The notes: generated by a model from the letters alone, not told the origin. Shown: positions 1-9,552, counted from the first letter of the stretch. The stretch is DNA of 64,000 bases from Rhizobium grahamii CCGE 502 (GCF_000298315.2 NZ_AEYE02000034.1:21032-85031); one strand, 5' to 3'. Translations and numbers: made by a program.

Positions 1-830
1 TTGACCTTTCGCGCCGGCCCGAACTGCGGCTCCAGGGACGAACCCATAACCTTGGTTAGCAGAGCCGCAAGCTCCCGAAGGCTCGTCTCCGTTCCGCTCG
101 CCACGTTGAACACCTCGTCGCTCACGTCCGACTTTGCAGCAAGTAGGTTGGCACGCGCGATGTCATGCACATGCACGAAATCCATTGTTTGCGTCCCATC
201 GCCGAGGATGATGGGCGGCAAGCCACCGGCAATGCGTTCCATCCAGCGGATCAGGACTTCGGTATAGGCGCCGTAGACGTCCATCCGCGGGCCGTAGACA
301 TTGAAGTAGCGGAGCGCGACGTAGCGCAGGCCATACATGTCCGCAAAGCTGCGCAGCAGCCCTTCGTTGAAGGCCTTCGCGGCCCCGTAAATCGTCCGGT
401 TGTTATAGGGGTGATGCGTTTCGGTGGTGGGGAAAGTATCTGCGAGACCGAGCACAGACGCGGATGAGGCCGCGACGACCTTCGAAACCCCTGCCTGCAC
501 CGCCGCTTCGAGCACGTCAAATGTCCCGCCCGCAAGGACGTCGAATGCAAGCCGGGGTTCCTCTGCGCACTGCGTGATCCGAATAGCCGCCTGGTGAAAA
601 ACAACGTCCATGCCCTGGTTGACCTCTTTGAGAAGCGCTCGGTCCCGGATGTCGCCCTCGACGATGGTCACCGGAGCCATAGCGATAGCATCAGCAAGAT
701 TTTCGCGCCGTCCTCGAACGAAATTGTCCAGGATTAGGATCTCCCGGGGCTCCTCGCGAGCGACGAGATCTGCAATGTGCGAGCCGATGAGTCCCGCGCC
801 GCCGGTGATCAATACTCTCTTGTCTTTCAT
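1..830 (-). CDS. NAD-dependent epimerase/dehydratase (3' end outside window)
   Basis: Extended short-chain dehydrogenase acting on a nucleotide sugar in the cytoplasm. Reading leftwards from the ATG at 830, the protein opens with a Rossmann loop GGAGLIGSH, followed by a VVAASSASVLG segment carrying the catalytic Ser and a YGAAK motif (Tyr-x-x-x-Lys) near residue 150. The frame is open to position 1, so about 276 residues are present and the C terminus is missing. It is the last visible gene of a five-gene minus-strand operon and starts 2 nt after the preceding acyltransferase stop. The family (UDP-glucose 4-epimerase-like) is clear; the substrate is not. Confidence 0.85.
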   Translation of the reverse strand, partial: MKDKRVLITGGAGLIGSHIADLVAREEPREILILDNFVRGRRENLADAIAMAPVTIVEGDIRDRALLKEVNQGMDVVFHQAAIRITQCAEEPRLAFDVLAGGTFDVLEAAVQAGVSKVVAASSASVLGLADTFPTTETHHPYNNRTIYGAAKAFNEGLLRSFADMYGLRYVALRYFNVYGPRMDVYGAYTEVLIRWMERIAGGLPPIILGDGTQTMDFVHVHDIARANLLAAKSDVSDEVFNVASGTETSLRELAALLTKVMGSSLEPQFGPARKV

Positions 831-832
831 AC

Positions 833-1543
833 TCAACACTCCGAATTAGTTTCGCTCGAATCCTGCTCCGCACGCCAGCGGAGGAATTTCGCGGGAACGC
901 CGGCCACCACGGAAAAAGGGGCGACATCATCGACAACGACCGCACCCGCGCCCACGATCGCCCCTTTGCCGATGGTCACGCCGGGAAGAATTGTCGCGTT
1001 GGTGCCAATGTCTGCCCATGCGCCGACACGCACGGGCTTTATCTCGAGATCAGTGCGAATGATCGGCATGTCGACCGGTATTGCCGTATGACTTGAGCCG
1101 AGAACCTTTGCGCCGGGGCCCCATCCGACATGATCTTCAAGGACAAGGTCACGGGCGTCAAAATAAGCCTGCGGCCCAATCCAGACGTTGTTGCCGATCC
1201 GGCAAGTTCCGTCAAAGCGCCCTTGGATGTAGGCCTGTGCTCCAATAAAGACACCGTCGCCAATGTCGAAGGTCTCTGGATGCTTGAAACCAGCTCCGCT
1301 CCCGACGTGCAGGCCGCTGCCGCATTCGCGCGCAAGGCTTTTCCACATCACCCTTCGCATGAAACTGTCAAGAAACCCGTCGCCGGTCGCAAAGCGTCCG
1401 TAGAGTTCTACAAGCCCCGCCGTGCCATAGGATTGCTTCAGTTCCTCGGCCAATTGGACGACATATTCTGGATCCGATACTGTTTTCTGGCGGCCGTGAA
1501 CGGAAAGGACAAGGCGCACGCCCGTGATGGGATCAACTGACAT
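833..1543 (-). CDS. Hexapeptide-repeat acyltransferase
   Basis: Left-handed beta-helix acyltransferase (LbH/maltose- or sugar O/N-acetyltransferase superfamily), about 236 residues. The C-terminal half carries hexapeptide repeats (IGNNVWIGPQAY, IGTNATILPGVTIGKGAIVGAGAVVVDDV) and ends in the family signature VVAGVPAKFLRWR. I chose the ATG at 1543 because a GGAGCAGGA ribosome site lies just upstream; an in-frame start at 1570 would add nine residues. It overlaps the end of the aminotransferase gene by 11 nt, so the two are probably translationally coupled. It likely acylates a sugar intermediate or a finished glycan; acceptor and acyl group cannot be read from the sequence. Confidence 0.85.
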   Translation of the reverse strand: MSVDPITGVRLVLSVHGRQKTVSDPEYVVQLAEELKQSYGTAGLVELYGRFATGDGFLDSFMRRVMWKSLARECGSGLHVGSGAGFKHPETFDIGDGVFIGAQAYIQGRFDGTCRIGNNVWIGPQAYFDARDLVLEDHVGWGPGAKVLGSSHTAIPVDMPIIRTDLEIKPVRVGAWADIGTNATILPGVTIGKGAIVGAGAVVVDDVAPFSVVAGVPAKFLRWRAEQDSSETNSEC

Positions 1544-2639
1544 AAGCGTCCTGCTCCAAGACAGCAGCAACCCGTTCTACCTGCTTCAATGTCAGCTCCG
1601 GATAGATTGGTAGCGAAAGGACTTCCCGGGCTGCGGCCTCCGATTCAGGGAGATCTCCAGGCCGATAACCAAGGTCCAGATGCGCCTTTTGCAAATGCAC
1701 CGGAATTGGGTAGTGCAGGCCAGAATGGATGCCTTCTGACCGGAGTGTATGCTGGAGCTGTTCGCGGTCACGGGTGCGTACGGCGTAAACATGGTACACG
1801 TGGCGGCGGTCGATCATCGCAACTGGGGCCAGTACCGACCGCGAGTGAGCCAGAAGAGCAGAGTAATGTTCAGCGCGCACGCGGCGTGCTTCGGTCCATG
1901 CCTCGAGATGCCGGAGTTTGACGCGAAGTATCGCCCCCTGTATTTCATCCATGCGATAATTGAAGCCCTTGAGGGCGTGATGATATCGCTGTTCCTGGCC
2001 CCAGTCCCTCAGCATTCTGATTTTCCTGGCATGCTCGTCGTTGTTGGTGACGACGATGCCCCCTTCGCCACAGGCCCCGAGGTTCTTGCCTGGGTAAAAA
2101 CTGAAGCAGCCCGAGGCACCGATGCTTCCGGCGCGCCGTCCCTTGTATTCGGCGCCGTGAGCCTGGCACGCGTCCTCAATGACCGGAATTCCGTATCTGT
2201 CAGCAATCTCCTTGATTGCGTCCATGTCGGCCATCTGTCCATAAAGATGGACAGGCATAATAGCTTTCGTTCGCGAGGTAATCGCGGCTTCCAGCTTGGC
2301 GGGGTCCATGGTGAGTGTGACCGGATCGACGTCAATAAAGACAGGACGAGCGCCGGTGTAGCAGACTGCGGACGCTGTCGCGACGAATGTGAAGGCCACG
2401 GTGAGCACTTCGTCTCCTGGACCAACGTCAGCAGCGAGCAGCGCGAGATGCAATGCGCTTGTACCGGTGTTCACAGCGATGGCATGACTGGCATCGCAAT
2501 AGGTCGCGAATTCCTCTTCGAAACGAGCGACTTCCACGCCGAGAACGTAGTGACCCGATGCGAGAACACGCAGCACGGCGGGTTCAATCTCATCCTTGAT
2601 CGATGCGTACTGGGCCTGTAGATCGAGAAGCGGAATCAT
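1533..2639 (-). CDS. DegT/DnrJ/EryC1/StrS sugar aminotransferase
   Basis: PLP-dependent aminotransferase that converts a keto-sugar nucleotide to an amino sugar. The 368 residues match the family length; the probable Schiff-base lysine is K185 in FSFYPGKNLGACGEGG, and VIEDACQAHGAEYKG is the usual cofactor-binding stretch. It overlaps the upstream oxidoreductase gene by 4 nt (ATGA) and the downstream acyltransferase. Oxidoreductase, aminotransferase and acyltransferase together are the logic of a 3-keto to 3-amino to 3-acylamido sugar pathway (as in WbpB/WbpE/WbpD). That comparison is functional inference, since the paired oxidoreductase does not look like a typical WbpB. Confidence 0.93.
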   Translation of the reverse strand: MIPLLDLQAQYASIKDEIEPAVLRVLASGHYVLGVEVARFEEEFATYCDASHAIAVNTGTSALHLALLAADVGPGDEVLTVAFTFVATASAVCYTGARPVFIDVDPVTLTMDPAKLEAAITSRTKAIMPVHLYGQMADMDAIKEIADRYGIPVIEDACQAHGAEYKGRRAGSIGASGCFSFYPGKNLGACGEGGIVVTNNDEHARKIRMLRDWGQEQRYHHALKGFNYRMDEIQGAILRVKLRHLEAWTEARRVRAEHYSALLAHSRSVLAPVAMIDRRHVYHVYAVRTRDREQLQHTLRSEGIHSGLHYPIPVHLQKAHLDLGYRPGDLPESEAAAREVLSLPIYPELTLKQVERVAAVLEQDAYVS

Positions 2640-3673
2640 GCAATTAGCCTCGCCTGTTCGAGCTCGATAACGCGCCCACGTTGAGCGAGCGACTGTGTGG
2701 CGGCCTCGAGGATGCGGACAACTCGAAGTCCTGCGTGGCCATCCGCGATTGGTTGGCTGTTGGTGACAACGCAGTCCACAAACTGCTTGAGTTCACGGCC
2801 GAGAGCCTCTGTCATATCGAGTTGGGGCGCATACATGTCGCCGGTCCGATATCCGACGCGCATGTCATAGACCTTTTCACCATCAGTCTGCGGGTTGCCG
2901 TTGAGAGTGATGCCCTTGTCGTAGACCTTAATCTTCTCGCTCGGCTCCAGGTCGTCATAGACGATCATCTTGCTACTGCCCCCGATCAGCGTGCGACGCA
3001 CTTTGACCGGCGCCAACCAGTTGACATGGATATGCGCGATTAGCTTGCTCTCGAAGAAGAGCGTCAGGTAGGCAATGTTCTCAGGCTCGCCCGCAACATG
3101 TCCCATGCCCGTCGCTGAGACCGCCACCGGTTTTTCAGGCAGGACGTAATCCATGATCGACAGGTCGTGGACGGCGAGATCCCAGATGACACTGACATCA
3201 TGCTGGAAAAGGCCGAGATTCACGCGCACCGAGTCATAGTAATAAATGTCTCCGAGACCATTCTCGATGATTTCACGCATCTTGCGAACTGCACCCGTAT
3301 GAATAAACGTGTGGTCCACCGCGAGAATAAGCCGTCTTCGCGCGGCCTCTTCAACCATCCGCCGAGCTTCCTCGGAAGTCGAAGCCATCGGCTTTTCGAC
3401 AAAGACATGCTTGCCTGCCATCAGGGCTTTCATAGCCAGCATGTAGTGAGCCGATACCGGCGTCGCGATCGCGACCGCGTCCACGCGGGGGTCGCGCAAC
3501 ACCTCGTCAAAATCGTCTGTGATCTGGACCGTTGGGTAGCGCAGCTGGACGCCGGCGAGGCGATCCTTCTTGAGATCGCACACCCAGATAAGCTTTGCGC
3601 CGGGTGTCTCTGCAAGATTTCGAACCAGGTTCGGTCCCCAATACCCGTAACCGACGACGGCAACCCCAATCAT
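2636..3673 (-). CDS. Gfo/Idh/MocA family oxidoreductase
   Basis: NAD(P)-dependent sugar oxidoreductase of 345 residues. The N-terminal Rossmann fold has GYGYWGPNLVRN, the EKP motif follows (VFVEKPMASTSEEA), and the C-terminal half is the family's alpha/beta substrate domain. It lies between a 168-residue acyltransferase and the DegT aminotransferase, with 4-nt overlaps on both sides, so it probably oxidises the sugar nucleotide carbon that the aminotransferase then aminates. The GYGYWGPN subgroup is frequent in exopolysaccharide operons; its exact substrate is unknown. Confidence 0.92.
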   Translation of the reverse strand: MIGVAVVGYGYWGPNLVRNLAETPGAKLIWVCDLKKDRLAGVQLRYPTVQITDDFDEVLRDPRVDAVAIATPVSAHYMLAMKALMAGKHVFVEKPMASTSEEARRMVEEAARRRLILAVDHTFIHTGAVRKMREIIENGLGDIYYYDSVRVNLGLFQHDVSVIWDLAVHDLSIMDYVLPEKPVAVSATGMGHVAGEPENIAYLTLFFESKLIAHIHVNWLAPVKVRRTLIGGSSKMIVYDDLEPSEKIKVYDKGITLNGNPQTDGEKVYDMRVGYRTGDMYAPQLDMTEALGRELKQFVDCVVTNSQPIADGHAGLRVVRILEAATQSLAQRGRVIELEQARLIA

Positions 3674-4176
3674 CTTGCTCTCCCGGATGAAATGACTTCG
3701 ACTGGCGCATCTTTTGCGCGACCGATGATTCTCGCTGGCACTCCAGCAACAATTGCGTAGGCAGGCACATCCTTGGTAACGACGGCGCCAGCGCCAATCT
3801 GCGCGCCTTCACCAATGGTTATGCCGGCAACGATAGTCGCGTTGCTACCGATTGAGGCGTATCGCTTCACAACCGTCGGCACGACCGACCAATCCGCATC
3901 GGACTGAAGGGAACCATCCACGTTCACTGCGCGTGGATGCAGATCGTTGGTGAACATCACGCCGTGACCAACGAAGACTCCGTCCTCGATGGTCACGCCT
4001 TCGCAAATGAAAGAGTGGCTGGAGATTTTGCAGTTCTCCGCGATTGTTGCATTCTTCTGGATCTCGACGAAGGTTCCGACGCGTGAACCGCGCCCGATCG
4101 TGCAGCCGTACAAATTGACGAGATCTGGATGATGAATAACGACGCCGTCACCCAACGTAACGCTTGGTGCAATCAT
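3670..4176 (-). CDS. Hexapeptide N-acetyltransferase, WbpD/WxcM-N-like
   Basis: First gene of the minus-strand amino-sugar operon. The 168-residue protein is almost wholly left-handed beta-helix: repeated hexapeptides, the extended loop GHGVMFTNDLHPRA typical of the WbpD/WxcM-like group, and the terminal VTKDVPAYAIVAGVPARIIGR. Members N-acetylate a 3- or 4-amino group on UDP- or dTDP-sugars. It overlaps the following oxidoreductase gene by 4 nt. With the aminotransferase two genes on, it completes an oxidise-aminate-acylate series. The group is clear; the sugar is inferred only in outline. Confidence 0.88.
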   Translation of the reverse strand: MIAPSVTLGDGVVIHHPDLVNLYGCTIGRGSRVGTFVEIQKNATIAENCKISSHSFICEGVTIEDGVFVGHGVMFTNDLHPRAVNVDGSLQSDADWSVVPTVVKRYASIGSNATIVAGITIGEGAQIGAGAVVTKDVPAYAIVAGVPARIIGRAKDAPVEVISSGRAR

Positions 4177-4450
4177 GTCGTGACGCTTCCCTTGCTTCCT
4201 ACTCAGTACGTGGAGGGAGGAGGTGACTGCGATCGCGCCGGAACCGTGCCCTCTCTTTTTTCAGAGAACAACTTTGTCGCTTGTCAGTAAATGGAACAAA
4301 AATCGGTAATTATGCTACCAAAAAGTCGTAGCACTTAGCCGGCGGATCATTCCTATAACTACTACAGTGCAAGATGTAATTGCATAGATGAAATATATCT
4401 GAATATAATATGCTTCCCTCCTCAAATATCGTGTTATCTGAAGTGCGGAA
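4177..4450. promoter_or_regulatory. AT-rich divergent promoter region
   Basis: This 274-nt gap separates the minus-strand sugar operon from a plus-strand glycosyltransferase. It is clearly AT-richer than the flanking genes (especially 4280-4440) and must hold promoters in both directions. I could not fix convincing -35/-10 pairs. Confidence 0.5.
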
Positions 4451-5710
4451 GTGGAGTCAAACTTGCGTCTAATCGTGTATCCGCATGATCTTTCCATTGG
4501 GGGCAGTCAGATCAACGCAATTGACCTGGCAGCTGGTGTGGCAGAGCGGGGCCACGAAGTACTGGTCTACGGCGTGCCTGGCCCACTTGTGGATTACATT
4601 CGCGAGAAAGGACTACGGTTTTTGCCGGCTCACGGCCTGCGATATCGGCCAGCTCCAACTCGCATTGTTGAATTAGCTACAATAGCGCGTCGAGAACGCG
4701 TAGACCTTATTCATACCTACGAATGGTCGACCTGTCTCGACGGCTATTTTGGCGCGTCGCTGGCACTAAATGTCCCGCTTTTGTGCACCGTCTTAAGCAT
4801 GCAGGTCATGCCATATGTGCCCCCGTCTGTTCCGCTAATCATGGGTACTGCGGAACTTGGCGAAGAGGCGCGTAGAGGACATCGCGCTGATGTGTGGGTC
4901 CTCGAGCCACCCATCGACGTCGTTCGTGACAACCCGACGATCAATGGTGACGGCTTTCGACGCAAGCACAACGTGAAAGACGACGAGTTCCTCGTGGTAA
5001 GCGTTTCGCGACTAGCGTTGGATCTCAAGTTGGACGCATTGGTCAGGGGTATCGATGCAGTGGACACAATCGCCGATTCCCAGCCAATTAAGCTGATCCT
5101 CGTCGGCGACGGCCCGGCCCGCAATGCTCTGCAAAAGCGGGCGGATGATGTCAATCGCCGTCACGGACGCACAGTGATTATCCTCACAGGAGCAGATTTG
5201 GATCCGCGACAAGCCTATGCGGCGGCAGACCTTGTCATCGGGATGGGAAGTTCTGCCTTACGGGCACTTGCTATCGGACGCCCGCTCGTTGTTCAGGGAG
5301 AACAGGCGTTCTCGGAGTTGTTCAGTCCCGAGACGTCCGAACTGTTCATGAGGCAGGGGTTCTACGGCTTGGCCGACAATGCCCGTGGAACCGATCGTCT
5401 TGCTGCGCAAATTCGATCTGTCATGGATCAGCCCAGCAGACGAGCGGATCTTGGTCGGTTCGGTCGGCATTTTGTAGATAAGCGATTTTCCTTAGAGCGG
5501 GCTGTGGCCTTCCAGCTTGAAATCTACAGACGCGTCTCAGAAAGCCGCGCCTCCCCGAAGCTACGAGAGGCTGTGCGCGCGGCTTATCTGGCCGCCGCAT
5601 TGGAAGTAGCCAATCATAATCCGCTGCGTAAGCGCCGCAATCGTAGGCGCGAAAAGGGCCTGCTTGCGGCCGCCACGACCGGCAATTGGCCTCCCATTTT
5701 GCAAGACTAA
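4451..5710 (+). CDS. Glycosyltransferase family 4 (GT-B)
   Basis: Retaining GT-B glycosyltransferase of 419 residues, probably adding one sugar to the lipid-linked repeat unit at the inner membrane. The N-terminal domain opens with LSIGGSQINAIDLAAGVAERGHEV, a variant of the GGxE/GG donor-side loop. The C-terminal domain has a strand-turn VSVSRLALDLKLDALV and LILVGDGPARNAL, typical of GT4. The E(x7)E donor motif is weak: around GMGSSALRALAIGRPLVV the first acidic residue is missing, so activity could be altered. The start is a GTG behind a poor GCGGAA site; a TTG 12 nt downstream is an alternative. It diverges from the amino-sugar operon. Confidence 0.8.
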   Translation: MESNLRLIVYPHDLSIGGSQINAIDLAAGVAERGHEVLVYGVPGPLVDYIREKGLRFLPAHGLRYRPAPTRIVELATIARRERVDLIHTYEWSTCLDGYFGASLALNVPLLCTVLSMQVMPYVPPSVPLIMGTAELGEEARRGHRADVWVLEPPIDVVRDNPTINGDGFRRKHNVKDDEFLVVSVSRLALDLKLDALVRGIDAVDTIADSQPIKLILVGDGPARNALQKRADDVNRRHGRTVIILTGADLDPRQAYAAADLVIGMGSSALRALAIGRPLVVQGEQAFSELFSPETSELFMRQGFYGLADNARGTDRLAAQIRSVMDQPSRRADLGRFGRHFVDKRFSLERAVAFQLEIYRRVSESRASPKLREAVRAAYLAAALEVANHNPLRKRRNRRREKGLLAAATTGNWPPILQD

Positions 5711-6076
5711 CGGCACGGGCGGTGGTTGCCGACATTGCTTCATCGATTCTTTCTTCGGATATGCTTCGATGGGGAATGGAAACCTTGTTCACGCGCGCAA
5801 TCTCAATGCCGTCCTACATGACCTAAATCGCAGACCGATTGTTTCTCCGGCCTAACATCGCGGCAGCGAGCGAATTTGGTTGAACTTTGACTGGGTACGA
5901 TGATCAGGGAAAGTGAGCACGGAAACTCGTCGGGAGAGTTTCCTTTCCGCCCATACGAATGAGCGAGGAAGAAGACCGATCAGCACGATACATTGCGCGC
6001 TTAACGCCCTGACAAAGTAACTGCGCGTCTAAGGGCGGCTTGACGTTTCGCTGCGTTAAAAAGCCTCCGTCGCGCC
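5711..6076. other. Intergenic region, no gene seen
   Basis: A 366-nt gap between the 3' ends of two convergent glycosyltransferase genes. Only short unconvincing frames occur, and no hairpin with a T-run was found. Confidence 0.5.
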
Positions 6077-7003
6077 CTATGTATCCGCTTCTCTGTTCCA
6101 CCCCTCAACAAGTGGGGAGGCTTTTCCGGACAGTGTTAGAGCCAGCATCTTTCTGGCTCGATAGAGGCGCACCCGAGTCAGCCAGGCGAAAGCGATAACC
6201 CGGCTTCTGACCCCGGCGATCCGCCTGGAGGTCAATACGTTTTGAACTTCCACAAGGGGTGAAGCCGCGACCAAAAGCGTCAAGGCTAGCCAGCGCATCA
6301 ACGAGGACTTGCCGCGGCGCACATCGCCGAAGGCATGGGCAACGTGACGGTCCCACCGGCGCGCCAGCTCGGAGAACGACGTGCAGGAGGGAGTGAGAAC
6401 CCGTGCCTCCTCCAGAAAGGCGATGCGGTAGCCCTTTGCTGCCGCCCTTTTCCCCCACTCGGTATCCTCCATCGTCATGATGCCCCCGAAAGGACCGACC
6501 GCATGGAACACACTGCTTCGAACTGCCATGTTTCCGGTGGCGGTGTAACTATGCTTCTCGACGTAAAGGCGTGCGCGATAGCTGAATAACTCCTCATAGG
6601 CTTCTATGCCCGTGGGCGACGATGCATCCTTCCGCAAAATGCCAATATCCCCCCCCACAATATCCACGCCAGGCGTCCCCTCCATAAACGAGACAATCGC
6701 CTTTGCCCAACCCGGCTGCACGACGCAATCTGCGTCGATAAATGCGATCAGATCGGAGGTCGCAAGTGACGCGCCGAGATTGCGGGCCGGTCCTGGACCG
6801 GGGGTAGGTTCACGCACCAGGCGGACGTCGCTTACTCCGCTACAAGCATTAAAGGGCATTTCGTGCGAGCCGTTGTCGACGACAATGATCTCTATTCGGC
6901 CGGCAGACGCTCGCTGGAGATCCAGCGCTGCAAGACAAGCTCTGAGATTCTCCGGCTCATTAAGATGAGGGATCACCACACTTAGTTGGAAATTATAACC
7001 CAT
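6077..7003 (-). CDS. Glycosyltransferase family 2 (GT-A)
   Basis: Inverting GT2 enzyme of about 308 residues. The protein begins LSVVIPHLNEPENLRACL, with the nucleotide-binding IEIIVVDNGS and the metal-binding DxD-type motif in LIAFIDADCVVQPGW. A later MTMEDTEWGKRA supplies the usual ED acceptor-side acid. A hydrophobic C-terminal stretch (RWLALTLLVAASPLVEV) could anchor it to the membrane. I chose ATG 7003, preceded by GGGAG at good spacing; an upstream in-frame start at 7042 would add 13 unlikely residues. It stands alone on the minus strand, between unlinked intergenic gaps. Confidence 0.88.
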   Translation of the reverse strand: MGYNFQLSVVIPHLNEPENLRACLAALDLQRASAGRIEIIVVDNGSHEMPFNACSGVSDVRLVREPTPGPGPARNLGASLATSDLIAFIDADCVVQPGWAKAIVSFMEGTPGVDIVGGDIGILRKDASSPTGIEAYEELFSYRARLYVEKHSYTATGNMAVRSSVFHAVGPFGGIMTMEDTEWGKRAAAKGYRIAFLEEARVLTPSCTSFSELARRWDRHVAHAFGDVRRGKSSLMRWLALTLLVAASPLVEVQNVLTSRRIAGVRSRVIAFAWLTRVRLYRARKMLALTLSGKASPLVEGWNREADT

Positions 7004-7501
7004 GACGGCTCCCGTCAGCATGGCAGTCTCGCTGGCGGCCAAGCCTATGCGACGACACGCCTCTAAATCAGTACCGAGACTCTGGCATCGGAGGCTGTGG
7101 ATTAGGAAGCCTTGCCTGCCGCCAACTTTGGAGGAAACCTGCCTACGCCTTTCGATGATCGGTCGACCAGTCCACCCTCATCTGATCGTGCGGGTAGGCG
7201 GCGCGACGGATCGCTAAACCGCTCTCGGTCACAGGCACATGACTGCGCTGCTCGTTCCGCGTTGGGGCGATCCGACGGGCGCGCGTGCATCATTTTCCTA
7301 CCGAATAGGACCTTATCCATAGGTGGCAGATGGTCGCCGAAGGGATTATCCGAACCTGCCGCGCGGACCGGGTGTAACGCCCATTGGGGAACTATACACC
7401 CGCCCGCGATCGCCTGATCATGTGCCAATACGACCGAGAGCGGGCGGGCCTCAGAAAGACGCTGCGACCTGCTCACTTTTCACGAAAAGAAGGAAAAGTA
7501 T
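7004..7501. other. Intergenic region upstream of wecB
   Basis: About 500 nt between divergent genes. No supported coding sequence; the frames present lack family resemblance or ribosome sites. It must carry the wecB promoter (wecB has a good GAAGGAAAAG ribosome site just before its ATG). Confidence 0.45.
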
Positions 7502-8722
7502 ATGCGGAAAATTTTGATCGTGTATGGCACGCGCCCTGAAGCCATTAAAATGGCGCCGCTAATAGATGCCCTTGGCCGCTCTGCCTTCTGCCGCCCCATC
7601 GTGGCCGTAACCGGCCAGCATCGCGAGATGCTTGATCAGGTGAACCGTCTTTTCGGAATCGAGCCTCACCACGACCTCAACATCATTACCCAATCCCAGA
7701 CGCTCGAAACGATCACCTCCCGTGTACTTACGGGTGTATCCGCGGTGATCGATGTGGAGCGGCCGGACGCGCTTCTGGTTCAGGGTGACACGACTTCCTG
7801 TTTTGCAGCAGGCCTTGCTTCCTTCTATCAAAGAATTCCGCTCATCCATCTCGAGGCAGGCTTGCGGTCTGGGGATGACACCAATCCCTTCCCGGAAGAG
7901 ATTAACCGTCGCCTGACCACTCGGCTTGCCAGGCTTCACCTCGCGCCGACCAGGGTGTCGAAGCAAAACCTCCTCAACGATGGCGTGCCCGAAAACGAGA
8001 TTGTGGTCACCGGCAACACCGTGATCGATGCTCTCCTTCAGGTGTCGGGACGAAACACCCCCATCGAAAACGGCGACTTTGGACTCAAGCGAACCGTTCT
8101 CATTACTACCCACCGACGCGAATCCTGGGGCGAGCCCATGAAACGCACTGCAGGCGCCATCGCCCGCCTTGCCCGAATGTTTCCGACCGTCAACTTCCTC
8201 CTGCCTGCACACCTTAACCCGGCCGTGCGATCTGTCCTTCTGCCACCGCTCGAAGGCCTCGACAACGTCACGGTCACGCAGCCTCTCGACTACTCCGACT
8301 TTGTTCGGGCGATGCGCGATTGCTCTATCGTTTTGACTGACAGCGGTGGCGTGCAGGAGGAAGCGCCTTCTCTCGGCAAGCCGGTATTGGTGATGCGCGA
8401 CACGACGGAGCGGCCAGAAGCCGTCGAGGCTGGCACGGTTCGTCTGGTAGGGACGGACGAAGACGCAATCGTCACCAATGTCGCGAGCCTGCTGACGAAC
8501 CGGAGCGCGTATCAATCAATGGCCCGGGCGGTCAACCCCTATGGCGACGGACGCGCATCAGAGCGTGCGGTGTGCGCCATCGAACATTTCTTTGGCCACG
8601 CCGAGCGGCCAGTGGAATTCGGCGCGATGCTGCCCGCTCTACGCTCCCGCAGGCGGAGAACGCCAGCCGCAGCACAGCAAATCCCTGCTAATCGGCCTTT
8701 GGGAGAACCGCTAACCGCCTAG
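7502..8722 (+). CDS. wecB: UDP-N-acetylglucosamine 2-epimerase (non-hydrolysing)
   Basis: Interconverts UDP-GlcNAc and UDP-ManNAc in the cytoplasm. Family signatures are near-complete: VYGTRPEAIKMAPL at the N terminus, TGQHREMLDQV, QGDTTSCFAAGLASFYQ, and HLEAGLRSGDDTNPFPEEINR. Acidic residues D96, E118 and E132 align with the catalytic positions known for E. coli WecB, and THRRESWG and TDSGGVQEEAPSLGKPVLVMRDTTERPE are present. The 406 residues slightly exceed the usual 375-390 because of a basic C-terminal tail. wecC and wecG lie downstream on the other strand, beyond an IS66 insertion. Together the three predict a ManNAcA-containing glycan. Confidence 0.95.
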   Translation: MRKILIVYGTRPEAIKMAPLIDALGRSAFCRPIVAVTGQHREMLDQVNRLFGIEPHHDLNIITQSQTLETITSRVLTGVSAVIDVERPDALLVQGDTTSCFAAGLASFYQRIPLIHLEAGLRSGDDTNPFPEEINRRLTTRLARLHLAPTRVSKQNLLNDGVPENEIVVTGNTVIDALLQVSGRNTPIENGDFGLKRTVLITTHRRESWGEPMKRTAGAIARLARMFPTVNFLLPAHLNPAVRSVLLPPLEGLDNVTVTQPLDYSDFVRAMRDCSIVLTDSGGVQEEAPSLGKPVLVMRDTTERPEAVEAGTVRLVGTDEDAIVTNVASLLTNRSAYQSMARAVNPYGDGRASERAVCAIEHFFGHAERPVEFGAMLPALRSRRRRTPAAAQQIPANRPLGEPLTA

Positions 8723-9552
8723 CCTTTTACAAAAGACAGCGGACCCCGACACACTATCGCTGTGACCAACTAAATTTCAACGCCTTGACGTCCACACAGC
8801 CATGGCTGGCTTCGACGGCGTTGGATTAACCCGAACTCCGCCACGTGTCCATGGACGTCGATCGGATCGCCGCGTGTTTTGTCGACTGGCGTGATCCGCA
8901 CGCTTGTTTGGCATAGCGTACCGTGATGGAGGATGTCGATCATCGGGACAAGCTACGCACGACCCAATGCTATGCTTTTGTCGAAGAATTTGTTCGCGTT
9001 GTTTGCAGGCAAGTCTACGTTGAATAGTCTGCACATGCGCCCCCTGGCGAGCCGATGTGCCACCTTAGCATCGGGCCCCAAGAGGCCAGCAATTGTAGGC
9101 CTTCAGCTGTTCCCTGGGGGTCCCTACCAAACCGCCTGGCAACATCGTCCGCGACCTCGACAACCCGCATAGCTCATTGCACGGCGATCAGGACTAAAGA
9201 TCTTGTTACTGCTATTTGCTGCTCTGCCTGCCAAGCTGCTGCTCCACCATCGATTCCAGCGCCGGCGCGGTCGAGAATCGTCGGGCAGATCCGCGAGGCT
9301 TGCCCGACATGCGCGATGGCAAGCTCAACTGGTTCGCATGCTGAAGCAGGTCCGTATCTGGGAGATGGTCATTCGCGGGCGGTCACGCCACGTCGAGACA
9401 CGATTGCTTGCCATATACTCCATCTGGAGTTTCTCATGATCGCAGCTGGCCATCCTCGCCTGTCGTCCCATGCAAATGGCCAAACGACCCGCGTCTTCTG
9501 TGGTCAATGAAGCGCAACTGGACACGACGAAGGGCGGCTCGTTGGAAAAGCA
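8723..9552. other. Non-coding region left of the IS66 element
   Basis: No intact gene is recognisable. The last 20-50 nt before the target duplication appear to belong to the IS1380-type transposase remnant that resumes at 12118: joined without IS66, the frame reads KQNRRHWLSANPSLVVTS. The remainder may be wecB downstream sequence or further decayed mobile DNA. Confidence 0.4.

Noticed and set aside
1749-2621. 290-codon plus-strand frame
   Set aside because: Antisense to the DegT aminotransferase.
2636-3673. Assigning wbpB/wbpE/wbpD symbols to the sugar operon
   Set aside because: The pathway logic fits, but the oxidoreductase belongs to a different Gfo/Idh/MocA subgroup, so specific symbols would overclaim.
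7559-8515. 318-codon minus-strand frame
   Set aside because: Antisense to wecB, which has full catalytic motifs.
9203-9510. Short plus-strand frames left of IS66 as genes
   Set aside because: Basic shadow-like composition, no motif and no good start; probably decayed or non-coding DNA.
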